Shown in pieces: positions 38,637 through 49,864 of a stretch of 64,000 nt of DNA; positions within the stretch are counted from its first letter, which is position 1; each line of letters begins with the position of its first letter. Source of the DNA: Coffea arabica (Eukaryota > Streptophyta > Magnoliopsida > Gentianales > Rubiaceae); contig NC_092312.1 of NCBI RefSeq assembly GCF_036785885.1, positions 12,108,001 to 12,172,000 of the forward strand, read 5' to 3'. A model generated the notes under the pieces. That model saw nothing but the letters and a program-made list of their open reading frames with translations, made no database searches and had not been told where the DNA came from. Made by a program: the position numbers and the translations under genes.

Positions 38637-39047
38637 ATTATCTCTTGGCTTTTGCATTTGTTTAGATTCTATCGGTCTAAGTTATGCAGGCTTGTGACTC
38701 AATTATTATTAATAATATTCACTATTGAACAGCAAAGGAACACAATAACAAGAAAATTTTACTATTGTCGTGTCGTTCATATGTGTAGGAATCGACTTTC
38801 AAATCTATCCTTGCCTGTAGGGTAATAAAACAAACAGATAACAAGTGGCATAATCATCTCAGTCCGATTTTTCAGCTATATGTGTATGCAGTTTAGCTTA
38901 CTTTATTCGGTAATTTAATACAACACACACAATAAAATTCAAACCCTTTTTATTTTTATTCTCTGAATACTTTTAAAAAATCAAATGTATGAAGCGGAAT
39001 TAATACTCCAATATACAAAAAATTAACAAATCAAAATGTTTACAACA
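38637..39047. other. spacer between two MULE-type elements
   Basis: AT-rich; nothing recognised. Confidence 0.5.
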
Positions 39048-39056
39048 AAAACTATT
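39048..39056. repeat. left 9-bp target duplication
   Basis: AAAACTATT, identical to 41826-41834. Confidence 0.85.
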
Positions 39057-39413
39057 ATGATAATTTCAGAAACCTCCCTTGAAGTTTCTAACCTTTCACG
39101 GATCTCTACGAGGTTTTGAAAATTATACTAACATCTTTTAAACTTAAGGTTTTGGTAACATAATCAATTCAAGTGAAAATAGTATTTTAAGGAGTGAGAT
39201 GATAATTTTGTTCTATGTATGTCCTTTTTTAATTGTCTCCTCAAGTTGTATTAGCAAAGAATGAAATAATTAATAAAAATCAAGAGGTATAAGTAAATTT
39301 TGAAAAGATGCATTGGCAACAACCCGAAGTAACATGCGGTGACCTTTGCAATAGTTAGTGCAAGTTGCAACAGCCATATTTTTTTTTCTTTTTACAACAA
39401 CATATAAAGAACT

Positions 39414-39446
39414 AGGGGGGAGTGCCCGCGCATCGCACGGGTGTTT
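39414..39446 (-). mobile_element. Helitron 3' terminus
   Basis: On the minus strand: CCCGTGC, loop GAT, GCGCGGG (a 7-bp stem with one G-T pair), then nine bases and CTAG followed by T. A GC hairpin just before CTRR and an A/T insertion site define Helitron 3' ends. The 5' TC end, at higher coordinates, was not fixed, so the size is unknown. Confidence 0.7.
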
Positions 39447-39932
39447 GGTCCTTGTGGGGAAGGAGGTTTTTTTTATTAAACAAACAATAATACATTGTGA
39501 GAAGAAATAAAACTTAGTATGAAAAGATAAACGATATAATCAATCAATTCACACAGCGTTACTATAAAACTGTATCAAATTGAAGGTTGTTGATAATGCA
39601 GAAAGGCAGAGCAACACAAAAAGCTAACCTTATTCTAGAATCTCCACCGAGAGCTCTTACTTGCTATTGCTGCAAACCTATAAAATTATAACCAACTCAG
39701 ACCAATTGGGATTAGGCAACGCGATAAGAGTCGCTAATTGTAGGTACTAAGAACACACTGACAAAATTAAGGGAGGAACTGAAAAATTGGGGGGGTGAAA
39801 TCTAACCTCACGCTGAACCACCAGGAGTAGCTGGGACTGAAGAGCATTATGAGCTGATTAGCATGAAGCTGGGTAGAATTATTTCAATCCTAAAATGCGG
39901 ACAGGGAGAAACTGATAATCAACAGTTTAGGC

Positions 39933-39940
39933 ATTAACAT
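39933..39940. repeat. left 8-bp target duplication of hAT element
   Basis: ATTAACAT, against ATTAATAT at 40627-40634 (seven of eight). Confidence 0.78.
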
Positions 39941-40626
39941 TAGGGGTGGCAATTTCCGACACGACCTGAAAACATGATACAAATCTAACACGAAATTAAT
40001 GGATTTGGGTTGAAGTTTTGCAGGTTCGGGTCAGAATCGGGTCGAACCTGATGGACCCGAAAAGAAAATGAGTCGAATTTGGGTCAACCCGTGAGTGACC
40101 TGATATGACCCGATAACTAGTTTTATGAATTAAAAATAATTTAATAAACATAAAAATTATTTTATCTAACTAAACTAAGTTATTCTTTTTTTCCAAAGCA
40201 TTAATCACTTATTCCTAAATGAATTTATTTAACTTTGTGAAATTGAAATTATTATATTATTTTTTACTTTTATACTGTTTTAATTTATTTTATATTTTGT
40301 TTGGGATAAAACACTTTTACAGTATTTTAATTTATTTTAGATTTGATTTGGGATTATTTATTTAAATTTTTATTACTTGATTATGTAATTAGTCTTGTAC
40401 AAAATAAATTTTATTAGAAATTACAGTGATAAATTAATAAATAAAAATTAAGTTTCGAGTCATTTCAGGTCGACCCGCCAACCCGTCAATTCGAAATTTT
40501 CGAATTCGTGTCAGGTATTCTGACTCATTTCGGGTTGGCGAGTCAGGTTTAGGTCAGCGGGTTTTCTGTTACACCCGAGTCTCAACCCGACCTGCCAACC
40601 CGAAACGGACCCGATTGCCACCCCTA
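39941..40626. mobile_element. hAT MITE nested in the MULE
   Basis: 686 bp with perfect 13-bp inverted ends TAGGGGTGGCAAT...ATTGCCACCCCTA, subterminal GGGTCGAACC/GACCCG motifs in both orientations, and an 8-bp target duplication with one mismatch. No transposase is encoded. Confidence 0.88.
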
Positions 40627-40634
40627 ATTAATAT
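40627..40634. repeat. right 8-bp target duplication of hAT element
   Basis: ATTAATAT, matching 39933-39940 at seven of eight positions. Confidence 0.78.
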
Positions 40635-41825
40635 ACCAACGGTTGAGCAATTGAATTGGGTGTAATTAATGACGAAATAATAGGTAATTTCAGAGTTGAT
40701 CTCAGATGGACGAGAAAACGATGAGGCAAATTGTTGTAGACAAAGGCAAAAAGGGAAAACTTAACTCCTGAAACTGAAAGGGGATAAACTGACCAACGTT
40801 TGTGACTCATAAATACATATTATAAATGATAGATAAATGGATTCCTACTATTGATAGAGAAATCGTTGGCTCATTTCCTAAATCCAATTGCCATTCAAAC
40901 ACTTCAGACAAAGCAACATCTCAAACGGTTATTTGTGGCTGAAAAGGGAAATTATTGGTAGTTAAGGGATATTCCGGTAATTACACCAACATACAAGCAT
41001 ATATGGGTTGTACAAAATGCAAAAATGGTTGCACACTAATTAAACATTCCATCAATACCGAGATAGCTTATCAATAACAACTTTAAATGTATTAAAAAGG
41101 GGTCATTTCAGTAAATATACCCAAATACATGCTTCCTTAACTTGTACCTAAAAATTTTAAACTAATACACAATATTCCACATTCCCAGAAAGCCCCCACC
41201 TATGCGGTTGAAATTCAACCTTTTTTTTGACCAAAACTCAATCTTATATAATATAAGGATACAACTAACTTTATAAAACTATTATATTATCAGTAGAAGC
41301 ATCTGACTTTGAGGTGAAAATTCCTTTTATTATAGCTAGCAAGGTGAAAATAAAGTATCGGTGTAGAAAATATACAAGTCTTGGTCAACAAATTAGCAAC
41401 AAATACACGAATTAGTTTTGTTTAGGCAAAGATTCAACAAAATAAGTCAGTCGAAAAATACTTCTACTTTTCTTGCTCATAAAATCCTTCTATGTGGATA
41501 ATACAATGTTGTTTATCCTTATTATTGTCAAGCAATGTCAATCACAAAATGGCACCATCTTATGGTTGTAATTGATGCCATTTTTTTTAAATTATAATTA
41601 TGGTAACTAATTTGAGATGAAACACTCATTATATTGGTTTAATTAATTAATCCCATTTATTTAGTACCCTAATCTTTTTTTTTTATTATCAAATATCCAT
41701 TTGTAATAAAAGTGTAATATCTCAAGTCAAACTAATCCTTTCATTACATTTTTTGCAAGCAAATATTTTTAGGGGTGATTAGTAAAAGTGTCAAAATCCT
41801 CAGGAGAGGTTTCTGAAATTATCCC

Positions 41826-41834
41826 AAAACTATT
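41826..41834. repeat. right 9-bp target duplication
   Basis: AAAACTATT, identical to 39048-39056. Confidence 0.85.
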
Positions 41835-42280
41835 TACGTAACTTTTAGATACAAACTTTTTGAATAGTCAAAAGCATATAAACAAACTTTTGTAGTGTCA
41901 TCATCCAAATGCTGGGTTGAAAACATTATCGCCTAATTGGTCACAACACTCAAAGAAAGCGGAGAGAATCCATTGGCTGAGAAAGACGCAACGTTTCGAG
42001 ATGTACGCGCGTGACCAAAATATCTTTGCAGCCAAAATGCAAAGACTTTTAATAATTACTACTCTAATCTGATCTATGTGATCAATAAGTTACTAATAGT
42101 CATTGCAGTTCATTAGTAGTGTCTACTTCTGTTTATCTTCATCATTAACCTATTCAAAAGAAATACTCTAAAATGATGACAAATGCTTAATAAAAAACAT
42201 TTACAAATTCCCAATATGTTATTGTGGATTACGGAGCGACAAAAGTGCAAAACAAAAGCATTTTGTGACTTTGAAAAATT

Positions 42281-42435
42281 GTTTGAAATATTATTTAGAA
42301 TAATTACTGTAACACTTTTTGTGATGTGATGTATATAAAATAAAAAGTTGGTTGAAAATATAAAAAGGTGAATTGAAAAATGTATTTGTGATGCAAGTAA
42401 AATATTATTTAGAATAATATGTGTATCCAAACAAA
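42281..42435 (+). mobile_element. MITE, family M1
   Basis: Core AATAATTACTGTAACACTTT, TGTGATGTGATGTATAT and TTGAAAAATGTATTTGTGAT; right end ATCCAAAC. This is one of the best preserved M1 copies. Confidence 0.65.
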
Positions 42436-42949
42436 CCTTGATCAAAGCAGCAGCTGCAGCCCACTATATAAAAAATACACAATTTATTGTGGTAAGAATG
42501 GATGCAGGAGTGTTTATTTCTAGATTCTTTTGTGCTAAGAAAATAAGGTAAAAGGTGACCGATTTAATTGTCTTTCTCATTTTTTTTTGTTTAAATTGTA
42601 TCTTTTGGAATTTTTTTTTGTAATAAATGGAATGTTATGTATATAAAGTAAAATAGTGAATGAGAAATATGTCAAGAAAACGTTCATAACAACCCAAATA
42701 AGATACTAAATTATCCTTATTTCGACGAATAGATAACAATGTTATAATTTTATTTTGGATCCAACCCTTTTTTTTTTTGCATAAATCACTTACGTGCTGT
42801 TGCTATATATACTTTTGGGTTTAGATATATGTCATACATAAAAAATTTATTTAAATTTAAATTTAAATATTGTGACAAGCAGGTAAACCCATCAGTATAT
42901 AGATTAATAGTATATGAAAGATTAATCTTTATTTCTAAGTTCTTGGATA

Positions 42950-43092
42950 GTGAATTATTTGTTAAAATTTTTTTTTTACATTATGAATATATTTTTTAAT
43001 CATATTTTTTTTGACACGTATATTATATACAAAAAGTGTTACAGTATTTTTTAAAAATTATTTTAAATAATCTACTATCCAAACGCACTCTT
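42950..43092 (-). mobile_element. MITE, family M1, inverted
   Basis: Left TTGGATAGTGAATTATTT and right AAATAATCTACTATCCAAAC are inverted repeats of each other; the core is read on the minus strand. Confidence 0.65.
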
Positions 43093-44254
43093 TATTTTAT
43101 TAGTTTGACTGATGAGTGCCTAATAGAAAAGTATTAAATGTGGAGGTACAATTAATTATGATAGTGTGTATTTACATAATAAGTTACATGTTTTTTAGAT
43201 GTAGTATTAATGAGTATCTGTTGAAATAGTTGTGCTTGTTTTATTTTACTTACTATGTCTGTCCGTGGCATAATTTATTGCATGAGTGGATAAACAATTG
43301 GACGAGGAAAAGAATTATATATAAAATAAAAAATAAAAAGGTGTATGGGAGGCGCCGCTGAGCAGCGCCGTACAACAGGGTAGGGCTGACGCAAGGCATT
43401 GTTGGTAGAGTCGCATGACAAAAGCCCACACCCCCACACTTCGACACGTCTTATCAGGCGGCGGCTCCTGCTTGCCTCCTCCGAGGCCCCCACCCTCTGT
43501 TTCTCTCCTTCAGCGGCGGCCCCCACCACTTTGCCCTTTTTATTTCCTATCTTCAATCTGTCACGTGTACCGCTGCCTTGTTGGCATCCCACCCCCCGTC
43601 CACCGTTGGATCATATCAAGAGACTGCACCGATTTGGTGAAAAAATTACACCGCCTCTGCAATTGACTGGTCAACTGAATAAATGATGATTTGTTGGTAC
43701 TAAAGTCCACTTTAGGACAACCACGGATCCCCTCAGACCCTAGTCTAGAACTTCTATGGATGTTCTTACCATTTTGCGACCAGGGAATAGGGAGTGGATT
43801 GGCCTCTTCTCTCTAGTCTCTACACTAAAAATACTTATTCTTGTTGCCGCTGGCAAGTCTTGGTTTTGGATCCCTTTATATATACATGTATATATTTAAA
43901 CTTTCAGCCGAAATTTTCACATTGTTTTATTGCTTGGCAATTGGTCATGTAGACTTTCCAGCCTCAAAATGTTCAAAGAGTCTGGGGCGTGCACTTTAGA
44001 GGTCCAAATCAACAGCCCTGTTTGAGGTTTGAAAAGATGACAGTCATTTAGACACAAGGTGCATGCACTGTCCAGCATCCATTCAAACGTCTTGTAGAGA
44101 TTGACACATGAATATAGTGTCTAAAATATACAATAACCATAAGGTCAAACTAATGAAATTTATTAAGAATATTTATTATTATTTAAGAAATTGGTCCATA
44201 AGGTCGCAATAGCTGCGCCTTTCTTGTGTCAATCTTTTAAACATTGGTATGCGT

Positions 44255-44595
44255 GATAAAAAATTATTTGAAATAATTATTGTAACATTATTTTTTTTAG
44301 TCAGATCATAACAGTTAGTCTAACCTATTCCTACTCTCACTCTTACTCTATCCTACACTAGAGGATCCCACTTCTACTCTATCCTACACTAGGGACAAGT
44401 CCAACGGGAAATCAACGGGGACTAAACAACTGTCGAACTAGACGAGTGTACTACACATCCGTATGAATTTAGAAAAAACACATATAATGGCACGTTAATA
44501 TATGTTAGATTAAAAGAAGATTGGAAAGATAAAAACGTGTTTGTGATGAAATCAAATAATTTTTTAATAAATAATTACTGTCCAAACACACGATC
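44255..44595. mobile_element. M1 MITE split by a SINE-like insert
   Basis: Left part AAAATTATTTGAAATAATTA, right part AATAATTACTGTCCAAACAC. The middle (about 44288-44466) is a GC-richer T-run-started segment related to the SINE-like copies at 35419-35690. Confidence 0.5.
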
Positions 44596-44845
44596 ATTTA
44601 GAATAATTACTATAGCATTGTTTGCGATGTAATATATTATTTAGAATGATTATAGTAGCATTTTTTTTTTTTTTTTTGCAATGAGACAAAATAATTTTGT
44701 TTAAAATAATGTCATTTAAAATAATTATAGTAGCATTTTTTGCGTTGTAATATATGTGAGATGAAATAATAATTAAAAGTATAAAAACATGTTTATAATC
44801 CAAATAAATAATAAGTAAAATATTTTTTGTATCCAAATAGACAGA
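44596..44845 (+). mobile_element. M1 MITE fragments, internally repeated
   Basis: TTTAGAATAATTACTATAGC and related versions recur three times (44598, 44637, 44714), followed by one M1 right half ending ATCCAAATAG. This appears to be a partly duplicated M1 copy. Confidence 0.5.
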
Positions 44846-45318
44846 TCAAGTTTAACTCAAGCGTTTTCCTTGCTTCCTTTGATATGGAAATGATTTTTTT
44901 GTAAGCGCTTTTTTATTGCATAAAACGGGGAACAAATTTGTGGGAGTAAATTCATTTGATGAGATGGCAGCAGACAGATAGAATACTGCTGAGACTTGAA
45001 ATCATAGCCTTGGAGATACAAGTTTCACTAGGGTTTTGCAGAAGAGGAAATGGTAGAAGACAAGAACTTTTTAAGTTCAAAGTTAGGTTGTGATGTGTTC
45101 GATCTGATTTAATATGCATATCAACAACGGTTTTTAGGCATGACAGTTTGATACAGAGTTTAGCAAATGCGAAGCTGTGGGGAGGACTTTTACAATCTCA
45201 TTACAACGCAAGGAGTAGGCGGCCGCAGCACGTAACAACTGTTTAACACTCGAAGCTTTAGAATTTGCCACACATTTTGATGGAAAGGAAAGACAAATTA
45301 AAGCTTATACATTGATGA

Positions 45319-45491
45319 GTGTTTGGATAGCACTCTATTATCTCAAATAATATTTCGCTTATATTATTATAAACATATTTCTAACTCATTTTTTTATATA
45401 CCCAATCATCTTTTTATCTCACATATATTATATCACAAAAAGTATTATAATAATTATTCTAAATAATATTTTAAATAATATCCTATCCAGA
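45319..45491 (-). mobile_element. MITE, family M1, inverted
   Basis: Ends GTGTTTGGATAG and CTATCCAGAAC; minus-strand core, TCACATATATTATATCACAA when read on the plus strand. Confidence 0.65.
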
Positions 45492-45914
45492 ACATAATAT
45501 GCACAGAGTCTCTTATTAATGGGTTGACCCCCTGGTGTCTGAAAAAGTTGATCTAGCCGTAAATGCTAATAATATGCTACGATCTTGCATGTTTCTTCCT
45601 AGAAATACTCTTCCTATAATGCTAATAACACACCTTAATAATGTCTATCCTAAGATATGTAGACCCTTTTAATGTGACATGTTTTCACTTTGTACACTTC
45701 ATTGGTACTCTCTTATCACCCACCACCCCCCCCCCCCCCCTCCCAAAAAAAAAAAAAAAGAATTTGACTTGTGCTCTAAGTACGCTCTAAACAGTTAGTT
45801 GGAAATGCTATGCCCTGTATCCATCTCTTTCTTCCTTCTTTCATTTGTTTCCTTTTGCCTTTGAAATAACTTGAGAACCTTCAAACTCTGGACTTGATTC
45901 AATTCACCAATGCA

Positions 45915-46031
45915 GAGTGATGTATGTACGTAAGACAAAAAAATAATTGAAAAGATAAAAATATATATTAGAAATTGTGTTGGTGATGCAAACAAATAAT
46001 TTTGACCAAATAATGAATATCCAAAAGCACT
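45915..46031 (+). mobile_element. M1 MITE, left-truncated
   Basis: Starts in the core (GATGTATGTACGTAAGAC) and ends AATATCCAAAAGCAC. The left third is missing. Confidence 0.5.
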
Positions 46032-46160
46032 CATGAGATTAGTTGTTATGTGTCTAATAATGATAGTGTATATAATGTTAATATAAATAATATTAATTCT
46101 TATCTAAAAAATCCAATTGATTGACTCACTTATAATTGTGTGACTTATCTTATAGTAAGT

Positions 46161-46275
46161 GTGTTTGGATTGTAAATTATTTGAGATAATTTTATGAAAA
46201 AATATTGTAGTACTTTTTTGATGTGATGTATGTAAGATAAAAAAATAATTAAAAAATATATTAATAATATAATCA
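46161..46275 (+). mobile_element. M1 MITE, right-truncated
   Basis: Starts GTGTTTGGATTGTAAATTAT, passes TTTGATGTGATGTATGTAAG and fades near 46275. It is about 500 bp upstream of the ERF start codon. Confidence 0.55.
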
Positions 46276-46540
46276 AATTAACATGCATGTAAATAAGGTG
46301 TAAATAAAGTGAAATAGAGACAATTCAAAGACGCTCAATCCTAGCATAAAATACCATGCTAATGTACCTAGAAGTCGCATTCTAGTTTAAAAGACAAAAA
46401 AATTTATCCAAGTATTTTTCATTTACTTACTAGTACTGTCTCTGGACAAGTGACATAATGCTGTATGATGCATCAAATCGGACGGTGGAGACATGGGAAG
46501 ACGGCCCTGTCCTTAAAATTACACAATCCCTCTCTCAGCA

Positions 46541-46575
46541 GTTTATTTAAGGAGAGGTCGTGCCGTCCAGCCGAC
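46541..46575 (+). promoter_or_regulatory. candidate TATA-like box and DRE core of the ERF gene
   Basis: TTTATTTAAG at 46542-46551 is a possible TATA box, and GCCGAC at 46570-46575 is the DRE/CRT core bound by AP2-type factors. With transcription starting near 46575, the leader would be about 200 bases, pyrimidine-rich with an A-run just before the ATG. The assignment is tentative. Confidence 0.35.
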
Positions 46576-46783
46576 GATTACGGGTGACTCCGTGGGTCCC
46601 TCCACTTTTTACAACTTCCCAGCAGCTCTCCTCCTCCTTACTTCATAACGGCCCCTCCCCCCACCCCTTTCCTCCACTTCAACACAAAATCCCATTGCTC
46701 TCAGCTCCAGCTAGCTAGAGAGCGCCCCACCCAATCTTCCCTCTCAGAAGGCGCCCAACAAAAAAAAAAAAAAAAAAATCCCC

Positions 46784-47266
46784 ATGGCTTCTCCTCGTGA
46801 AGGCCACTACAGAGGCGTACGAAAGCGTCCTTGGGGTCGCTACGCTGCTGAAATACGCGATCCATGGAAGAAAACCCGGGTTTGGCTGGGCACCTTTGAC
46901 ACCCCGGAAGAAGCTGCTTTAGCTTACGATGGTGCTGCTAGGTCCCTCAGAGGTGCTAAAGCCAAAACCAACTTTCCGGCGCCGCCTTCCGCCGCAACTG
47001 GGCTTTCGTTGGACTTGAACTTGCCCTCTGATAACCGGTGGGTTTCGCCTTCTGGTAGGCTCATGATCGGGGAGTTTCTGCAGACTGGAGTGCTTAACGA
47101 TGTCGGTTTCAGGTCCGCTGTTGACTCTCAGGTAGCCAATGAGCAACACGTGGCGGCCTCCGGCGAGCTTCCGGCTAGGGAAATCGAAGGGCCCGGGAAT
47201 TTTTTTGGGATTGTGAGACGTGGGTTGCCCATAGATTTGAACGAGCCCCCGCCTCTGTGGATGTGA
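46784..47266 (+). CDS. ERF12: AP2/ERF transcriptional repressor with EAR motifs (160 aa)
   Basis: Single-exon gene of 160 residues. The AP2/ERF DNA-binding domain fills about residues 9-65 ([44 protein letters not shown]). Alanine and aspartate in the [10 protein letters not shown] and -EEAALAYD- positions mark the ERF rather than the DREB class, so it should bind GCC-box DNA in the nucleus. Two EAR-type repression motifs are visible: LSLDLNL at 74-80 and DLNEPP at 151-156, close to the C-terminus as in ERF subfamily VIII (ERF3/4/8/9/11/12). Such proteins recruit co-repressors. The start at 46784 is the only sensible one, nine codons before the domain. ERF12 is preferred over other members because the neighbour RLP4 is shared with the Arabidopsis ERF12 locus; this is inference. 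Length is slightly less than the Arabidopsis protein. Confidence 0.88.
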   Translation: MASPREGHYRGVRKRPWGRYAAEIRDPWKKTRVWLGTFDTPEEAALAYDGAARSLRGAKAKTNFPAPPSAATGLSLDLNLPSDNRWVSPSGRLMIGEFLQTGVLNDVGFRSAVDSQVANEQHVAASGELPAREIEGPGNFFGIVRRGLPIDLNEPPPLWM

Positions 47267-48799
47267 AGAATGTGGATGGAGGTGTGGCATTTTCTCCACG
47301 ACTTCGTTTTAGCTCCTGCAATACTACTGCTTTGAACATTTCGGGATAGAGTTCTTATTTTCGAGATGAGAGCCGGGACAAAAAAAAAAAAAAGGGTTAA
47401 CTTGAGAGATGTTATCTTTATGGCTGTAAATATTTATTTCCTAATCATCCTCTATTACTGAGTATTGACCCGATGAGATCTTTCTCCACTCTTGCATTAG
47501 AATGTTTTCGTGTGGATTTCTTGTTTCTCTTCTATCTTGTTTTGTTTATTTTTGGATACTTCGGCTCCCGGCGCCACCAACCTCCTCTCGGCCGGGGGCG
47601 GATATGTATATGTATATATAAACACCTGCATGCAGAGATCATGCAAGTTGTCTCACCGTGAGCTAAAGAACACCATTCTTTCTTCTCTACTACTAATTGA
47701 TAATAAGTTAATTGTCTTATAATTGTTTTTTTTTTTTCTCTTCTGGTTGCAAGTTTAGTATATGGACCACGCGCGAGAAAAGCTAGTTAGCGGAAAGGAC
47801 GATGATGAATAATGGGATGTAGAGAATATTAGGAGCACGAACTGTAAAAAGAGGAAATTACTGCAACTGCAAAAAACGAGAGCCAAACGTGTGAGAGCAT
47901 ATAATGCAAGTGCTGCCCTTGTCCTTTTTCAGCAATATGGTACATGGTTTCCCTTGGTCCTATTTACTTTTTCAGCTCAAATTTTGCAAGAAAATAGGTA
48001 GGACTCCTCCATATTGATGGTGGTAGATTTCTTTGGACGGATGAGTAGTAGTAGTAGTGGTAGATTCACTTTTCCAATTTCTTTTCAAGCTCGTACGACT
48101 TGCTGCTTATCTTGTTCTGGCCATTCCAGTCAACGTACAAAAATTATTCATCATTATTCTCAACTTGGATGGAGGGACTGTTTACGGATTTCGCAAGACT
48201 TGTCAGAAATGGTTCATTTCACCTTGCAAGACTTTACTCATAAATGGTTCATTTCACAACTAGACTGGTTTCAAATGTTCATTTTCTTGGGAATGAATTT
48301 ACAGTTTGATCGGAGGAGGGCAGAGTTGGGTTGGGAGGTTAAAATGAAACGAGGGATTGCAACCTTTTTCCATGTCAATATGCTGTTCAGGCTTGAGTGA
48401 AACTTTTTAATCACCAGCGCGTGACTCTATTCCGCAGTACATGTGTTTTATATTTTATTCATTTATTTATTATATTATAAACTAATGAATGCCACTAGGG
48501 TACACTCCCGAAAATAAGAAATATTTTAAAATTTAGGGGACCGGGAGATTGTCCACCGAAATTTTGTTGTAATTGGATAGAGTTATGGGATAATAGCCGT
48601 CACAGATTATTATGGATTTAGCCCACGTATGCCATGATTCCCCAGTTTCCAGCGAAGGGCTAGCTCTCTCTCTCACTTCACAAATTTTCCTTAAGAAATG
48701 TTTCGAGCTCAAGCCTCAATGGCATGGCTAATAAAAGAATCTTTAACACCGGCGGACAGCTACTGAGCTAAGGCCTCAAGCTACAGAAGCATCGAATTT

Positions 48800-48929
48800 T
48801 CGTTTGAATTATATATATATATAAAATTATACTGTAATGATTTGATGTACGTGAGATTAAAAAATATTTAAAAAATTATGATCACGAAAAACGTAAATAT
48901 TCTTGTTTAAAAATCTTCAATTCAAGCGT
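48800..48929 (+). mobile_element. short MITE, family M2
   Basis: Ends CGTTTGAATT and AATTCAAGCG; core TACTGTAATGATTTGATGTA, then CGTGAGATTAAAAA. Confidence 0.55.
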
Positions 48930-48983
48930 AAAATACTTTCTTGGTCCAGGGAAATTGCTTTTCTAACTTTTATTTGTGTCAGC

Positions 48984-49115
48984 TCCGTTTGGATTGCATT
49001 TTTTTGTAGAAAAGTTATCGTAGCGATTTGATATATACGAGGTAGAAAGATGATAGAAAAATGTGTTCACGGAAAACGTAGTAATTTTTCTGAGTAAAAT
49101 CGCAATCCAAACGGG
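48984..49115 (+). mobile_element. short MITE, family M2
   Basis: 132 bp with inverted ends CCGTTTGGATTGC and GCAATCCAAACGGG; the cleanest M2 copy here. Core CGTAGCGATTTGATATATAC. Confidence 0.75.
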
Positions 49116-49704
49116 ATCTAAATGTTAGATGGTGAAGAACGTAAACACGCTAACACTACAGATTTACATGCATTTCTTTTCTACAATGATTAAAGATGGA
49201 AAGGCCATTAATTAGCCTACAATTGGATTGTTAAGGGAGTTTGAAAGTGGGATTTTGCCGGCTTTCAGTCGCTCTCTCTCTAATCGTCTCCACGAATCTT
49301 GTCTTGTCCTCCCAATTGTACTCACAAATTTGGTGAACAAGGACATAATCAACAGTCCGGCACACATACCGGATTACAAAAAATGTTTCACAAGTGCACT
49401 GTTCAACGAAATATGGACGGACGCAATTCCCAAGAGCGTGCCCGCCCACAAGTACATTTGTTGGCGAACAAAATAAGCTGCTGAGCTCTGATTTCTCTTG
49501 TCAGTCCACCGATAATCTGGTGTGTTTGGTTAGTACTTAGTAATTACCGTGCCCAGGTACCCGTCAGATGTGAACTAATTTGAACCCAAAAAAAATGAGA
49601 ATTAGCTTTTAGAAAATAGTTAGATGCAATTTGGCCTTTGAAAAGTTATTCTAAGTCGTATAAAAAATTTGTCGAACTATTGGAAAATGACAATCGGGCT
49701 TGTG

Positions 49705-49864
49705 TCTGTATGGATCGAGTGTTATTTGAAATAATTACTGTACCATTTTTTTGCGATGTGATGTATATGAGATAGAAAGACGATTAAAAATATTTAAAAA
49801 ATGGATTGAAAAATGTATTTATAATGCAAACGAAATATCATTTGAAAAAAGGGATATCCAAATG
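49705..49864 (+). mobile_element. MITE, family M1
   Basis: Core AATAATTACTGTACCATTTT, GCGATGTGATGTATATGAGA; right end GATATCCAAATG. Confidence 0.6.

Larger units (their letters stand above)
39057..41825. mobile_element. MULE-type element containing later insertions
   Basis: 2,769 bp bounded by ATGATAATTTCAGAAACC and, inverted at the right, GGGATAATTTCAGAAACC, with a perfect 9-bp duplication AAAACTATT. Without the nested hAT element and its duplication it is about 2.1 kb. It also includes a Helitron 3' end at 39414. The first two terminal bases at the left have drifted (AT for GG). Confidence 0.8.
41835..46500. other. MITE-dense spacer upstream of the ERF gene
   Basis: Apart from the M1 copies listed separately, it contains a GC-rich patch at about 43340-43680, a poly-C run at 45726-45740 and AT-rich DNA. 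No gene recognised. Confidence 0.5.

Noticed and set aside
40860..40861. Helitron 5' end (TCTCTATC on the minus strand)
   Set aside because: Preceded by T rather than the A expected at a Helitron insertion; not strong enough to call.
48014..48400. 128-codon frame
   Set aside because: Composition and lack of motifs suggest chance.
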